A DNA stretch of 64,000 nt from Dehalococcoidia bacterium (GTDB lineage Bacteria; Chloroflexota; Dehalococcoidia; Bin125), in assembly GCA_022825855.1 (NCBI GenBank), contig JAJDWB010000013.1, forward strand, positions 62,001 through 126,000. The letters run 5' to 3'. The position numbers were made by a program, and so were the translations under genes. The notes beneath the pieces were generated by a model. That model saw only the letters and a list, made by a program, of their open reading frames with translations, made no database searches and was not told where the DNA came from. Position 1 is the stretch's first letter; each line of letters opens with the position of its first letter. Below are positions 41,922 through 50,806 of the stretch, in pieces.

Positions 41922-42628
41922 ACGGGCGTCAGCCTCTGTCGCTGACGCCACTCGTAGATGCCGGCGAACAATGCCGGGGTGACGTCGACGGCGAGCGTGA
42001 CGCCGCCGATCAGCATCGTGGTGTCGAAGAAGAATCCCTGGGGGAATAGCTGGATCAGTCCGTCGCGGGAGCTGAGCTGCCAGAGGTCGTTGGTGAAGAA
42101 GATGAGGTGAAACTGGCGGAAGGCGGCGTCGAATCCAGCGATGCCGATGACGCCCAGCACGACGACCAACAGCGCAACCACGCCCGAAGCGGACAGGATT
42201 GAGCGAGCCAGCACCTTCGGGGCGCGGCGGCGATGCCGCCAGATGACGAAGCCGACGAAGGCAACGATGTAGCCCAGCGCGGCCCAGCCGGCGTCGAAGG
42301 TGCGAGCCATGAGGCGTTTGACGTCAATCATGTGGAGGATTTCGCGCTCCGAGTAGAAGGGCTCGCCATCTACGTTGACGCTGAGGCGTTCCATGTCGTT
42401 GGTGAGGTAGTCGCGTGTCTCTTGGGCGATTCGCAGGACCTCGTCTTGCGGCAGTCCGGTGCGACGGGTGGCGTCGTACTTCTCGAATCCGCGCTCCCAC
42501 CAGGAGGCGGATGTCGTCGCATAGCGGACGGTGAAGGCGACGGGCAGGGTGAACAGCGCGAGCGCGAGTGCGACCAGCGCCAGGGCGGCGAGCGGGCGGG
42601 TCGGCGAGATGCGGGCGATAGGCTTCAT
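41918..42628 (-). CDS. DUF1461/TIGR01906-family integral membrane protein
   Basis: A 236-residue membrane protein with about four hydrophobic segments. The layout N-terminal helix, external DYLTNDMERLSVNVDGEPFYSEREILHMIDVKRLM block, helix pairs, then FHLIFFTNDLWQLSSRDGLIQLFPQGFFFDTTM matches the TIGR01906/DUF1461 family of unknown function. It converges on the Cache-like gene by four bases and diverges from mazG across 38 bases. Confidence 0.88.
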   Translation of the reverse strand: MKPIARISPTRPLAALALVALALALFTLPVAFTVRYATTSASWWERGFEKYDATRRTGLPQDEVLRIAQETRDYLTNDMERLSVNVDGEPFYSEREILHMIDVKRLMARTFDAGWAALGYIVAFVGFVIWRHRRRAPKVLARSILSASGVVALLVVVLGVIGIAGFDAAFRQFHLIFFTNDLWQLSSRDGLIQLFPQGFFFDTTMLIGGVTLAVDVTPALFAGIYEWRQRQRLTPV

Positions 42629-42666
42629 ATGTCAAGCCTGAGCGTATCGCCAGCCGGAGATCGTCA

Positions 42667-43593
42667 ATGTCCGTGAGCCTGTCCCAGATCATCGAAGCGG
42701 CCGGTCTGGAGAGCGAACCGACGTTAACGGTGACGAGGGCGACCGCCGAGGAGCAGCCAATCACGACCGGCAGGCTCGTTGTGTTGATCGACGATCGGTC
42801 GAAGCTGGGTGAGGCGCTGCGGCACTATCCGGGCGAGCATCCGCTCCGCGTGATCGACACGACGTTCCGGGTTCGCGAGGCCACGCTGTCCGACGCCCTG
42901 GACGATCTGGCGCCAGACGCGGTGGCGCTCGTGCTGGAGCCGGTTCCGTTGTTTGACGTGCGCCACGCGCCCGACGGTGTGCGGGGGGTGATGGATCGGT
43001 TGCGGGATCCGGTCGACGGCTGTCCCTGGGACAACGCGCAGACGCACGAGAGTCTGCGGCCGCATCTGCTGGAAGAGACGTACGAGGTGCTCGAGGCGAT
43101 CGCGGCAGGCGAGCCAGCCGAACTCTGCGAGGAGCTGGGGGACCTGATGATGCAGGTCGTGCTACACGCGAAGCTGGCGGAACAGGCTGGACAGTTCACG
43201 CTGGACGACGTGTCGGAGGGGATCCGGGCCAAGCTGGTGCGGCGGCATCCGCATGTGTTCGGGGACGGCATAGCCGACACGCCGAAGTTGGTTGAAGGGG
43301 CGTGGGAGAAGCTCAAGGCGCGAGAGCGGCCGAATCGAGAGTCGGTGCTGGACGGCGTGCCGAGAACGCTGCCGGCGCTGGCGCGGGCGCAGTCGATCCT
43401 GGGTCGGGCGCAGCGCAACGGGTTTGAACGCGACTCGGCCGCCAGCGCCGATCTGGGCGAGCGGTTGCTCGACCTGGTGCAGGAAGCGCGCGAACTGGAC
43501 GTGTCGGCGGAGGACGCGCTGCGAGACGCGCTGGGCGCGTTCGAGCGCGGTGTCCGGACGGCGGAACGGGCAGAGCGCGCTAGGCCCGAGTGA
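42667..43593 (+). CDS. mazG: MazG nucleoside triphosphate pyrophosphohydrolase with N-terminal remnant
   Basis: A 308-residue protein. Residues about 105-225 hold the MazG domain: MDRLRDPVDGCPWDNAQTHESLRPHLLEETYEVLEAI, then the EELGDLMMQVVLHAKLAE that completes the EExxE...ExxD metal-binding pattern. It hydrolyses NTPs to NMP and pyrophosphate, limiting misincorporation. The first ~100 residues (LVVLIDDRSKLGEALRHYPGEHPLRVIDTTF) resemble the C-terminal half of a tetrapyrrole methylase domain, as in YabN-type fusions, but truncated. Overlaps the convergent helicase gene by 14 bases. Confidence 0.9.
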   Translation: MSVSLSQIIEAAGLESEPTLTVTRATAEEQPITTGRLVVLIDDRSKLGEALRHYPGEHPLRVIDTTFRVREATLSDALDDLAPDAVALVLEPVPLFDVRHAPDGVRGVMDRLRDPVDGCPWDNAQTHESLRPHLLEETYEVLEAIAAGEPAELCEELGDLMMQVVLHAKLAEQAGQFTLDDVSEGIRAKLVRRHPHVFGDGIADTPKLVEGAWEKLKARERPNRESVLDGVPRTLPALARAQSILGRAQRNGFERDSAASADLGERLLDLVQEARELDVSAEDALRDALGAFERGVRTAERAERARPE

Positions 43594-45850
43594 GGTTGGC
43601 CATCGATGCCAGCAGCCGCTTGACGCCGGTGTCGGCGAAGCGGACGGTGACCTCGGCGTCGCGGCCGATCGCGCGCAAGGAGAGTACGACGCCGTCGCCG
43701 AAGATCTCGTGCGAGACTTCGTCGCCTTCTTTGAGTCCAACGCTGGGCGCTGTGACCGGTTCGGCGTCAACGGAATCGAAGTCGTCCCAGCGGACGGTGC
43801 GGTTGCGGGCGGGTCGGACATCCTCACCGACGCGCGCCTGCTGTCGCTGGTGGCGTTGCAGCAGCTCTTCGGGAATGTCGGCGAGGAAGCGGGAGGGCGG
43901 GTTGTGGCCGCTGCGACCCTGGAAGGCGCGTCGGAAGGCGTAGAGCAAGTGGAGTTCGCGCATCGCGCGGGTCATGCCGACATAACAGAGGCGGCGCTCT
44001 TCCTGGAGCTGGTTCGGATCGTCCATCGAGAGCTGGTGGGGCAGCAGATACTCTTCCATGCCGACCATGAAGACGACGGGGAACTCCAGGCCCTTGGCCT
44101 GATGCAAGGTGATCAGGGTGACGGCGTCGGGCGGACCGTCGGGCAGGTCGTCGACATCGGCGACCAGAGCCACGTCCTCGAGGAATGCGTCCAGGGCGGC
44201 TCCGGGGGCGATTTCCGCGTAATTTTCGGTGACCGTGATCAACTCCTGGACGTTTTCCCAACGGCTCTCCGCCTCGGTCTCGGTGTCCGACTGCCTGACC
44301 AGCCACTCCCGGTAGCGGGTCTTGACCAGGATGGCGCGGAGGACATCGGCGAGCGGCTCGCGCGACGCCTGCGCGCGGGCCTCCTCAATCAGGGTGACGA
44401 ACTCCTTGAGCGAGGCGGCGGCGCGACGCGAGACGTCCGGCGGTTTGAGATATCCGCCGAGGGCGTCGGAGTCGATGCCGGCTGCGGCGGCTGCGGCCTG
44501 AAACGGTGACCTCGTGTGGTTCGCGGCCCAGTCGATGAGCGTTTCCAGCGTCCGCGCGCCGATTCCGCGAGTAGGCACGTTGGCGATCCGGGTGAAGGCC
44601 ACGGCGTCGGACGGGTTGCGCACGAGGCGCAGGTAGGCGAGCAGATCGCGGACTTCGCGGCGGTCGTAGAAGCGAGTCGCGCCGACGAGTCGGTAGGGAA
44701 TGCCGTGCTGGACCAGCGACTCCTCGATGGCCCGCGACTGGGCGTTGGTGCGGTACAGGACGGCTGCGTCGCCGGAGCGAATCGAACCGTCGCGCAGGCC
44801 GCGCTCGACGTAGCCGGAGACGTACTCCGCCTCGTCGCTTTCGCTGTAGGCCTCGTGCAATCGCGGCAGCGGCCCGTCATGGTTGTCGGTGACCAGGCGG
44901 CGCTTGATCCGGTTCGAGGCGCGATCGATGACGGCGTTGGCGGCGTCGAGGATCTGCTGGGTCGAGCGGTAGTTGTTGTTGAGCTGTACTTCGGTGGCGT
45001 CCGAATGATCGCGGACGAAGTAGTTGAGGTTGCGGATATCGGCAGATCGCCAGGAGTAGATCGATTGATCCGGGTCGCCGACCACGGTCAGGTTGCCGCT
45101 GCCGGCCGACCAGGCGCGAGCGAGTTGATACTGAATCGTGGAGGTGTCCTGGAACTCGTCGACCAGGACGTGGTCGAATCGCTCTTCGTAGGTGCGGCGC
45201 ACCGAGTCGACCTCGAAGAGGTCGAGCGTCTTGAGCAACAGGTCGTCGAAGTCGAGCGCGGCGGCTTCATTGAGCTGGGAGGTGTAGCGGGCCCAGACGC
45301 GGCCGGCGATTTCGTCGAAGTAAGACCCGGTCGAGGCGGCGAAGTCCTGCTCGGAGGTTCCCTCCGACTTGGCCCGGGAGATGCGGCTGAGCAGGGCGCG
45401 CGGCGGATATTGCTTGGGATCGATCTGCAGGTCCTTGAGCGCGCTGCGCACGACCTGCATCTGGTCGTCGCTGTCGAAGATGACGAAGTTGCGGGGAACG
45501 CCAATCTCCTGGCCCTGAGAGCGCAGCATGCGCACGCAGATGCGGTGAAACGTACCGAGCCAGACCTTGTCGCTATCGTCGGTTCCGATCAGCGACTCCA
45601 GGCGCGAGCGCATCTCGCGGGCGGCGCGGTTGGTGAAGGTGACGGCGAGGATGCGCCAGGGCGGCGTGCCCTGCTCGATCAGCCAGGCGATGCGATGGGT
45701 GATCACGCGCGTTTTGCCGGAGCCGGGGCCGGCGATGACCAGCAATGGTCCGTGCGGATGGGTGACTGCCGCCCGCTGCGCGTCGTTGAGGTGCTCGAGA
45801 TCGATCGAGGTCAGCGGCGAGGCGGGGAAATCGCTCATGGCAGCGAGCAT
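43580..45850 (-). CDS. UvrD/PcrA-type DNA helicase
   Basis: A 756-residue superfamily 1 3'-5' helicase. Walker A is GPGSGKT at residues 41-47, DExx-type VDEFQDTSTIQYQLA (Walker B), and the family motif GDPDQSIYSWRSADIRN. Later motifs are TLHQAKGLEFPVVFMVGMEE and RRLCYVGMTRAMREL. The C-terminus has the PcrA-like tudor domain (LKEGDEVSHEIFGDGVVLSL). It unwinds DNA in repair and replication-fork processing. The first Met (45850) has no clear ribosome site; an alternative Met lies five residues in. It diverges from a zinc-ribbon membrane gene. Confidence 0.95.
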   Translation of the reverse strand: MLAAMSDFPASPLTSIDLEHLNDAQRAAVTHPHGPLLVIAGPGSGKTRVITHRIAWLIEQGTPPWRILAVTFTNRAAREMRSRLESLIGTDDSDKVWLGTFHRICVRMLRSQGQEIGVPRNFVIFDSDDQMQVVRSALKDLQIDPKQYPPRALLSRISRAKSEGTSEQDFAASTGSYFDEIAGRVWARYTSQLNEAAALDFDDLLLKTLDLFEVDSVRRTYEERFDHVLVDEFQDTSTIQYQLARAWSAGSGNLTVVGDPDQSIYSWRSADIRNLNYFVRDHSDATEVQLNNNYRSTQQILDAANAVIDRASNRIKRRLVTDNHDGPLPRLHEAYSESDEAEYVSGYVERGLRDGSIRSGDAAVLYRTNAQSRAIEESLVQHGIPYRLVGATRFYDRREVRDLLAYLRLVRNPSDAVAFTRIANVPTRGIGARTLETLIDWAANHTRSPFQAAAAAAGIDSDALGGYLKPPDVSRRAAASLKEFVTLIEEARAQASREPLADVLRAILVKTRYREWLVRQSDTETEAESRWENVQELITVTENYAEIAPGAALDAFLEDVALVADVDDLPDGPPDAVTLITLHQAKGLEFPVVFMVGMEEYLLPHQLSMDDPNQLQEERRLCYVGMTRAMRELHLLYAFRRAFQGRSGHNPPSRFLADIPEELLQRHQRQQARVGEDVRPARNRTVRWDDFDSVDAEPVTAPSVGLKEGDEVSHEIFGDGVVLSLRAIGRDAEVTVRFADTGVKRLLASMANLTRA

Positions 45851-45905
45851 AACGGCGAGTTCGGCCTATAGTGGCCTCAGCGGGGGATGACAACAGAGGC
45901 GATCC

Positions 45906-46454
45906 ATGCTCGACGGCGTCGGCATCTCCTGGCCCGGGGGATCACCCGAAAACACCGGCTTGATTCTCGCGCTGATCGTCGGCGCGTACTTCGTCGTGCT
46001 CTGGCTGTCGGCGGTGGTCTGGACGGCGCGAGACATTCATCAGCGCACGACCGAGCCGATGGCCCAGCTTGTGTTCACGCTGATCGTGCTGATCTTCAAT
46101 TTCCCTGGTCTGGTCGTGTACCGCGTGCTGCGCCCGCCGCTGACGCTGCAGGAGGCGGAGGAGCACCGGCTGGAGTCGACGGCGCTGACGCGAGAGTTGC
46201 AGCAGAATCCACCGTGTCCGCGCTGCGGCTACGAGATCCTGGCCGACTTCCTGGCCTGCCCGCGCTGCGGGCTGACACTGCGCATGCCCTGTGACGGTTG
46301 CGAGCGCGTGCTGGACCCGAGCTGGAAGATCTGTCCCTGGTGTGTGGCGCCAATCACGGCCGAGTTGCCAGCATCCGCCAACGGCGGCGAGCGGCCGGCG
46401 CCGGTACATGCACCGACCGATCCACCGACCGCGGCAAGGACAACCGATGGCTGA
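45906..46454 (+). CDS. Membrane protein with double zinc ribbon
   Basis: A 182-residue protein with two N-terminal transmembrane helices (LILALIVGAYFVVLWLSAVVW and LVFTLIVLIFNFPGLVVY), followed by a cytosolic double zinc ribbon: CPRCG...CPRCG and CDGC...CPWC, spaced as in DZR domains. The C-terminus is Pro/Ala-rich. I recognise the architecture, not a function. It overlaps the hydrolase start by eight bases, so the two genes are coupled. Confidence 0.75.
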   Translation: MLDGVGISWPGGSPENTGLILALIVGAYFVVLWLSAVVWTARDIHQRTTEPMAQLVFTLIVLIFNFPGLVVYRVLRPPLTLQEAEEHRLESTALTRELQQNPPCPRCGYEILADFLACPRCGLTLRMPCDGCERVLDPSWKICPWCVAPITAELPASANGGERPAPVHAPTDPPTAARTTDG

Positions 46455-47289
46455 ACTGCGGGAGTCGCGGCTCGCGATCAACGGCGTTGCCGGAGTGGTC
46501 ACCGAGGCCGGAGACGGCGACGGCGAAGAAGCGGTTGTCTGCTTGCACTCGGTGCCGGGATCGGGCCGTGACTTCCAGTTTGTGATGCCGGCGATCGGCG
46601 AAGTCATGCGAGTCGTCGCGATCGATCTGCCGGGCTTCGGCCGGGCCGACAAGCCCGAGGATTTTCCCTACTCGATTGAGGGTTACCAGACCTGGCTGAC
46701 GCCGGCGCTGGGCGAGTTGGGCCTGAAGCGAGTACATCTGCTGATGCACAGTTTTCATTCCCAGACCGGCTTGTTGTGGGCGGCGATGAACCCCGACAAG
46801 TGCGCGTCGGTGATGCTGCTGGACGGCGGCGTGCTGGAGGACTATCCGGGCAACCTGGTCGCCAACATCTGGCGCACCAGGTACGCGGGCGAGATTCTGC
46901 AGGCGATCACGACCCGACCCGCCTTCAAGCTGTTCATGCGCTGGGGCAATCCGCGCGGGCTGCATCCGCAGTGGCTGGACGAACTGATCACGGAAGACGA
47001 CCGCGATACGCGGAGGGTGACGCTGGAGCTGTACCGGAACACGGACTTCGACGAAGGGCACATCCTGCGGCAAGCGCTATCGCCCCGCAACCTGCCGGCG
47101 CTCGTGATCTACGGCCGCAAGGACCCGTTCATCAGTTGGCGCTACGCCGAGCGGCAACGTGAGACCTTCGCCGACGCGGAGGTCCACGTCTGGGACGACT
47201 GCGGTCACTTCCCCCACGTCCAGCATCCGCAGCGGACGGCGGAGTTGGTGACCGCATTCCTGCGTTCGCAGGTTGACTCCCGCGACTAG
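46447..47289 (+). CDS. Alpha/beta hydrolase with unusual nucleophile elbow
   Basis: A 280-residue alpha/beta hydrolase. Oxyanion region is LHSVPGSGRDF (normally HG), the nucleophile elbow is LLMHSFHSQTG with likely Ser102 but Met and His where Gly is usual, an Asp is in YGRKDPFISW and the catalytic His in DCGHFPHVQHP. AIDLPGFGRADKPEDFPYS is a clear family block. The ATG at 46447 has an AAGGA ribosome site and overlaps the previous gene. Relatives include haloalkane dehalogenases, meta-cleavage hydrolases and esterases; substrate open. Confidence 0.88.
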   Translation: MAELRESRLAINGVAGVVTEAGDGDGEEAVVCLHSVPGSGRDFQFVMPAIGEVMRVVAIDLPGFGRADKPEDFPYSIEGYQTWLTPALGELGLKRVHLLMHSFHSQTGLLWAAMNPDKCASVMLLDGGVLEDYPGNLVANIWRTRYAGEILQAITTRPAFKLFMRWGNPRGLHPQWLDELITEDDRDTRRVTLELYRNTDFDEGHILRQALSPRNLPALVIYGRKDPFISWRYAERQRETFADAEVHVWDDCGHFPHVQHPQRTAELVTAFLRSQVDSRD

Positions 47290-48623
47290 TCGGTCGCCCC
47301 CAGTTCGACGGCGAGGTTGGCCGTCTTCTTCATCTCCTCGAAGCGCGCAGCTTGCTCGCGAGCTCGCTTCTCGGCCTCTTCGTGGTGATACTCCTCGCTG
47401 AGACGGTTGGAGCTGGAGACCACGTCGAAGCCGTAGGGCGGGTAGACGGGGATGTCCTCGTCGGAGAGTTCGGCCATCATCTCGTTGCGCTCGGCTTTGC
47501 GCTTGAACGCTTCCTCGATGTAGGGCGCGAGTTCCTCTTCCTTCCTGGCGACGCGCTCGGCCTCGAACTCCTTGAACTCGGGCATCACGTCGCGGGCGAA
47601 GATCTCCAGCGACTCGCAGATGTGCTCGTGGCGGTTGTTGCCGGCCTGCTGGATGAAGACGGATTGGTCGACGCCACAGTCGGAGAAGATGCGCAGGTGC
47701 TCGCGCAGCTCGTCCGGCGTGCCGATGCCACCTTCGCCGCCCTGTCGCGGCCAGGTCTCGCGGAGCTGTTCCCAGGCCTTCCAGATGTTGGTCCGGCCCG
47801 GCTTGTGCATGCCGGCGGCGTAGTGATGGCCGAGGGCGAACTGGAAGAAGCGGAAGCCGTCGCCGCCTCGGCGTTCGGCCTCGTCGGCGTCGGGGTGGAC
47901 CGAGAAGGACGAGACCATCGCGATGTTCGCGTTGACGGTGTGGCCGATCGGCACGCACTCGGTCTTGATCGTCTCGTAGTAGTCGTTGACCCAGTGCTCG
48001 GCCTCGGCCGGGTCGATGAAGGCGAACGTCAGCGCGCCGATGCCGAGTTTGGCGGCGAGGTGAATCGTGTCGCGGTTGGAGCAGGCGACCCAGAGCGGCG
48101 GGTGCGGCTTTTGCACCGGCTTGGGGACCACGTTGCGGGTCGGCATCGAGAAGTATTTGCCCTCGTAGCCGGGGTAGGGGTTCATCGCCAGCATGTTGGC
48201 GACCTGCTCGACGGTCTCGAGCCACATCGAGCGGCGTTCTTCGGGGTTGACCCGATAGCCCTCGAGTTCGGCGCGCGAGGCCGACTCGCCGGTGCCGAAT
48301 TCGACGCGGCCGTTGGAGACGAGGTCGAGCGTGGCGATACGCTCGGCGACTCGAGCGGGGTGGTTGTAGCCGGGCGGCATCAGCACGATGCCGTGTCCGA
48401 GGCGAATGTTCTGCGTGCGCTGCGAGGCGGCGGCGAGGAAGACCTCGGGCGCGGAGGAGTGAGAGTACTCCTCGAGGAAGTGGTGCTCGACCTCCCAGGC
48501 GTGGTCGATGCCGAGCTGGTCGGCGAGTTCAACCTGATCGAGGGCGTCCTGGAAGAGTTGCTGTTCCTGACCCTCGCTCCAGGGCTTGGGCAGTTGGTGT
48601 TCGTAGAAGATTCCGAATCTCAT
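47286..48623 (-). CDS. LLM-class flavin-dependent oxidoreductase
   Basis: A 445-residue luciferase-like protein. MRFGIFYEHQLPKPWSEGQEQQLFQDALDQVELADQLGIDHAWEVEHHFLEEYSHSSAPEVFLAAASQRTQNIRLGHGIVLMPP fits the bacterial luciferase alpha family; RMEFGTGES-like VEFGTGESASRAELEGY follows. An acidic, Lys/Glu-rich C-terminal extension (about 370-445) may be a coiled coil. It lies downstream of the EthD-like gene on the same strand, and the two are likely co-transcribed. Substrate open; monooxygenation with FMNH2 is the family reaction. Confidence 0.9.
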   Translation of the reverse strand: MRFGIFYEHQLPKPWSEGQEQQLFQDALDQVELADQLGIDHAWEVEHHFLEEYSHSSAPEVFLAAASQRTQNIRLGHGIVLMPPGYNHPARVAERIATLDLVSNGRVEFGTGESASRAELEGYRVNPEERRSMWLETVEQVANMLAMNPYPGYEGKYFSMPTRNVVPKPVQKPHPPLWVACSNRDTIHLAAKLGIGALTFAFIDPAEAEHWVNDYYETIKTECVPIGHTVNANIAMVSSFSVHPDADEAERRGGDGFRFFQFALGHHYAAGMHKPGRTNIWKAWEQLRETWPRQGGEGGIGTPDELREHLRIFSDCGVDQSVFIQQAGNNRHEHICESLEIFARDVMPEFKEFEAERVARKEEELAPYIEEAFKRKAERNEMMAELSDEDIPVYPPYGFDVVSSSNRLSEEYHHEEAEKRAREQAARFEEMKKTANLAVELGATD

Positions 48624-48656
48624 CAGCGGCTCCGTTCGTGTCGGTCTGTGTTGAGT

Positions 48657-49340
48657 TTAGGAGACGACGACGATTTCGCGACCCTGCAGGATCACCGTGG
48701 CAGAGGCATCGATCAGCGGCGGGAATGGGTCGCCCGGTTCGACGGAGGGCGGCAAGCCTCGCGCTGCGGCGTCGGCGTCGGTGTACCAGAGCGAGGCGAT
48801 GCCGTCCCAGGGACCGCCGGACGCGCCCTGGTCGGCGTGCGAGGTCGTGTAGCGCAGGCAGCGGCCCTCGGCGCGGGCAATGGTCTTGCTCACGCGCGGC
48901 GAGTGACCGTCGTGCCAGGCGTGGAACAGTTGCTCGCGGCTCACGTCCTCGCCCCGCTTGACGAACGCGACCCACTTCATCGTTTCTTCCGATGTCGGCT
49001 CGTCGACGTAGATGCGCTCGGTCGTGAAGAGCGAATCCGACAGTGGCTCCGTGAGCTGGTTGAAGCCGTCAATCGTACGCAGCGCGCCTCGGTGGTCGCC
49101 GAATGCGTCGTTGAAGTGATCGAAGTCGCGGAACCACAGCTCGGCCAGACCGTCGTATGCCATCTCGTCCGCCGCCGGCGCGCCGCCCAGCGATGCGGCG
49201 CTCTCGAAGAACGTGATGCAGTAACGCTCGGGCTTAGCCAGATTGGCGACGTGCGGCGCGTGGACGCAGCGCCAGAATTCGTAGAAGGCTTCGCGATCGA
49301 CACCCTCCTGCTTGATAACCGGAACGACCCACTTCAGCAT
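48657..49340 (-). CDS. Tandem EthD-domain protein
   Basis: A 227-residue protein with two EthD-type units: residues 1-105 (MLKWVVPVIKQEGVDREAFYEFWRCVHAPHVANLA) and about 120-227 (MKWVAFVKRGEDVSREQLFHAWHDGHSPRVSKTIA). EthD is a dimeric alpha+beta barrel found near oxidation enzymes, including heme-binding or ring-cleaving proteins. The tandem could replace the usual dimer. GAGG precedes the ATG. It lies between the lyase and the LLM gene, all minus strand. Confidence 0.85.
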   Translation of the reverse strand: MLKWVVPVIKQEGVDREAFYEFWRCVHAPHVANLAKPERYCITFFESAASLGGAPAADEMAYDGLAELWFRDFDHFNDAFGDHRGALRTIDGFNQLTEPLSDSLFTTERIYVDEPTSEETMKWVAFVKRGEDVSREQLFHAWHDGHSPRVSKTIARAEGRCLRYTTSHADQGASGGPWDGIASLWYTDADAAARGLPPSVEPGDPFPPLIDASATVILQGREIVVVS

Positions 49341-49367
49341 GGCGAGCCTCCTCTGCCGTTCTGCTGC

Positions 49368-50732
49368 TTAGTTCTGGGCCGAGTCTAGGCGTTCGGCGAG
49401 CTCACGCGCGCGTTGGGCCTGAACTCGGGCGATCTCGGCGCAGGCGCCGGTGTAGCCGGCGGGATCGAGCAGTTCGTCCAGCTCCTGCTCGGACAGATGC
49501 CGGCGGACTTCCTCGTCGGCAACCAGCAGGTCGCGGAACGATGTGTGTTGCACGGCGGCGTCCTGCGCGTGCTCGTAGACAATGTCGTGGGCGCGCTGTC
49601 GTCCGACCCGCTCGCCGAGTGCGAGCATGATCCGCTCGCTCATGATCAGGCCGCCGGAGAGATCGAGATTCTGTCTCATCCGCTCCGGTTTCACGTCGAT
49701 ACCGTCGAACAGCACGATCATCCGGGCGAGGATGTCGCCGACCAGCTCGATTGAGCCGTGGACGACGCGTTCGATCATGACGCTGGTCGAGCCGTCGGCT
49801 TCATGCTCCGTGCGCATGGCGTCGAGGGCGAGCGGGAACAGCGTCGTGACCTGTGCGGTTGCGGCGCGGATGTCTTGCGAGAGCTTCGGATTTCGCTTCT
49901 GTGGCATCGTGCTGCTGCCGACGGTGCCGGGCGGGACCGGCTCCTCGATCTCGCCGAACTCGGGCTTCATCAACGTGTAGGTCTCGTCGGCGATCTTGCG
50001 GCAGGTGGCAGCGAGCATGGCCAGGATGGCTGCGTACTCGGCGTGATGATCGTGGCTGGTGCGTCCGGGGACGGGCATGGGCAACAGGTCGAGGTATCGG
50101 GCCATGCCTTCCTGGACGGCAAGACCGGGTGCGCCGAAGGAGGCGAGCGTGCCGGCGGCGCCGCCGAGCATGGCCACGAAGATGCGCGGCTCGGCGTCCC
50201 GCAGCCGCTCGACATGGCGGCAGAGTTCATCGATCCATGCGCCGACCTTGTAGCCGAAGGTCGCCGGGACCGCATGCTGACCGTGCGTGCGTCCGGCGCA
50301 GGGATCGTCAGCGTGACGCTCAGCCAGCGGCGCGAGCAGGGTGAGGAGGTGCCCAATCTGGCCAAGGATGATCCCGTGCGCCCGGCGCAGTTGCAGGATG
50401 TCGCCGGTCTGAGTGATGTTCTGCGTCGTCGCGCCCCAGTGGACGTAGCCGCCGATCTCGTCGCCGAGGACGCGGTCAAGCTCCCAGATCAACGGCACCA
50501 GCGGGTGCGCGGTGACGGCCAGGATCGCTTCGATCTTCTCCATGTCCAGCAACTCGAGCCGGCAGTGTTCGGCGATCTGCACGGCCGCGTCGGCGGGGAT
50601 CATGTCCAGTTCGGCCTCGGCCCGCGCCAATGCGGCCTCGACATCGAGCCAGGATTGCCAGCGTGCTTCGCGAGTGAACAGTTCGCGGATTCCGGGGTCG
50701 GGTATCCGAGAGGCGGTTGGTCGGTGTTGCAT
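49368..50732 (-). CDS. Fumarase/aspartase-superfamily lyase (adenylosuccinate lyase/PcaB-like)
   Basis: A 454-residue superfamily lyase. The signature GSSTMPQKRNPKLSQDIRAATAQ is exact. Other blocks: THPLVPLIWELDRVLGDEIGGYVHWGATTQNITQTGD and AGRTHGQHAVPATFGYKVGAW, near the adenylosuccinate lyase and 3-carboxymuconate cycloisomerase groups. Substrate cannot be settled; PcaB-like ring-intermediate chemistry is suggested by its place in an LLM/EthD/CoA-transferase neighbourhood, whereas a house-keeping purine role would not. It diverges from a CoA-transferase across 74 bases. Confidence 0.86.
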   Translation of the reverse strand: MQHRPTASRIPDPGIRELFTREARWQSWLDVEAALARAEAELDMIPADAAVQIAEHCRLELLDMEKIEAILAVTAHPLVPLIWELDRVLGDEIGGYVHWGATTQNITQTGDILQLRRAHGIILGQIGHLLTLLAPLAERHADDPCAGRTHGQHAVPATFGYKVGAWIDELCRHVERLRDAEPRIFVAMLGGAAGTLASFGAPGLAVQEGMARYLDLLPMPVPGRTSHDHHAEYAAILAMLAATCRKIADETYTLMKPEFGEIEEPVPPGTVGSSTMPQKRNPKLSQDIRAATAQVTTLFPLALDAMRTEHEADGSTSVMIERVVHGSIELVGDILARMIVLFDGIDVKPERMRQNLDLSGGLIMSERIMLALGERVGRQRAHDIVYEHAQDAAVQHTSFRDLLVADEEVRRHLSEQELDELLDPAGYTGACAEIARVQAQRARELAERLDSAQN

Positions 50733-50806
50733 GGTCGGCTCCTATTGATCTTGAATCGGTGTCGCGGCAAGTAGGATCGGACTGCAAGTTAACGAAGGGT
50801 CTGGCT

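Noticed and set aside
47352-49388. A 678-codon plus-strand frame opposite the LLM and EthD-like genes
   Set aside because: Antisense to two recognised proteins; composition is a shadow of their codon bias.
49368-50732. Calling the superfamily lyase purB
   Set aside because: The signature is shared by the whole superfamily and the neighbours are catabolic, so the substrate is left open.
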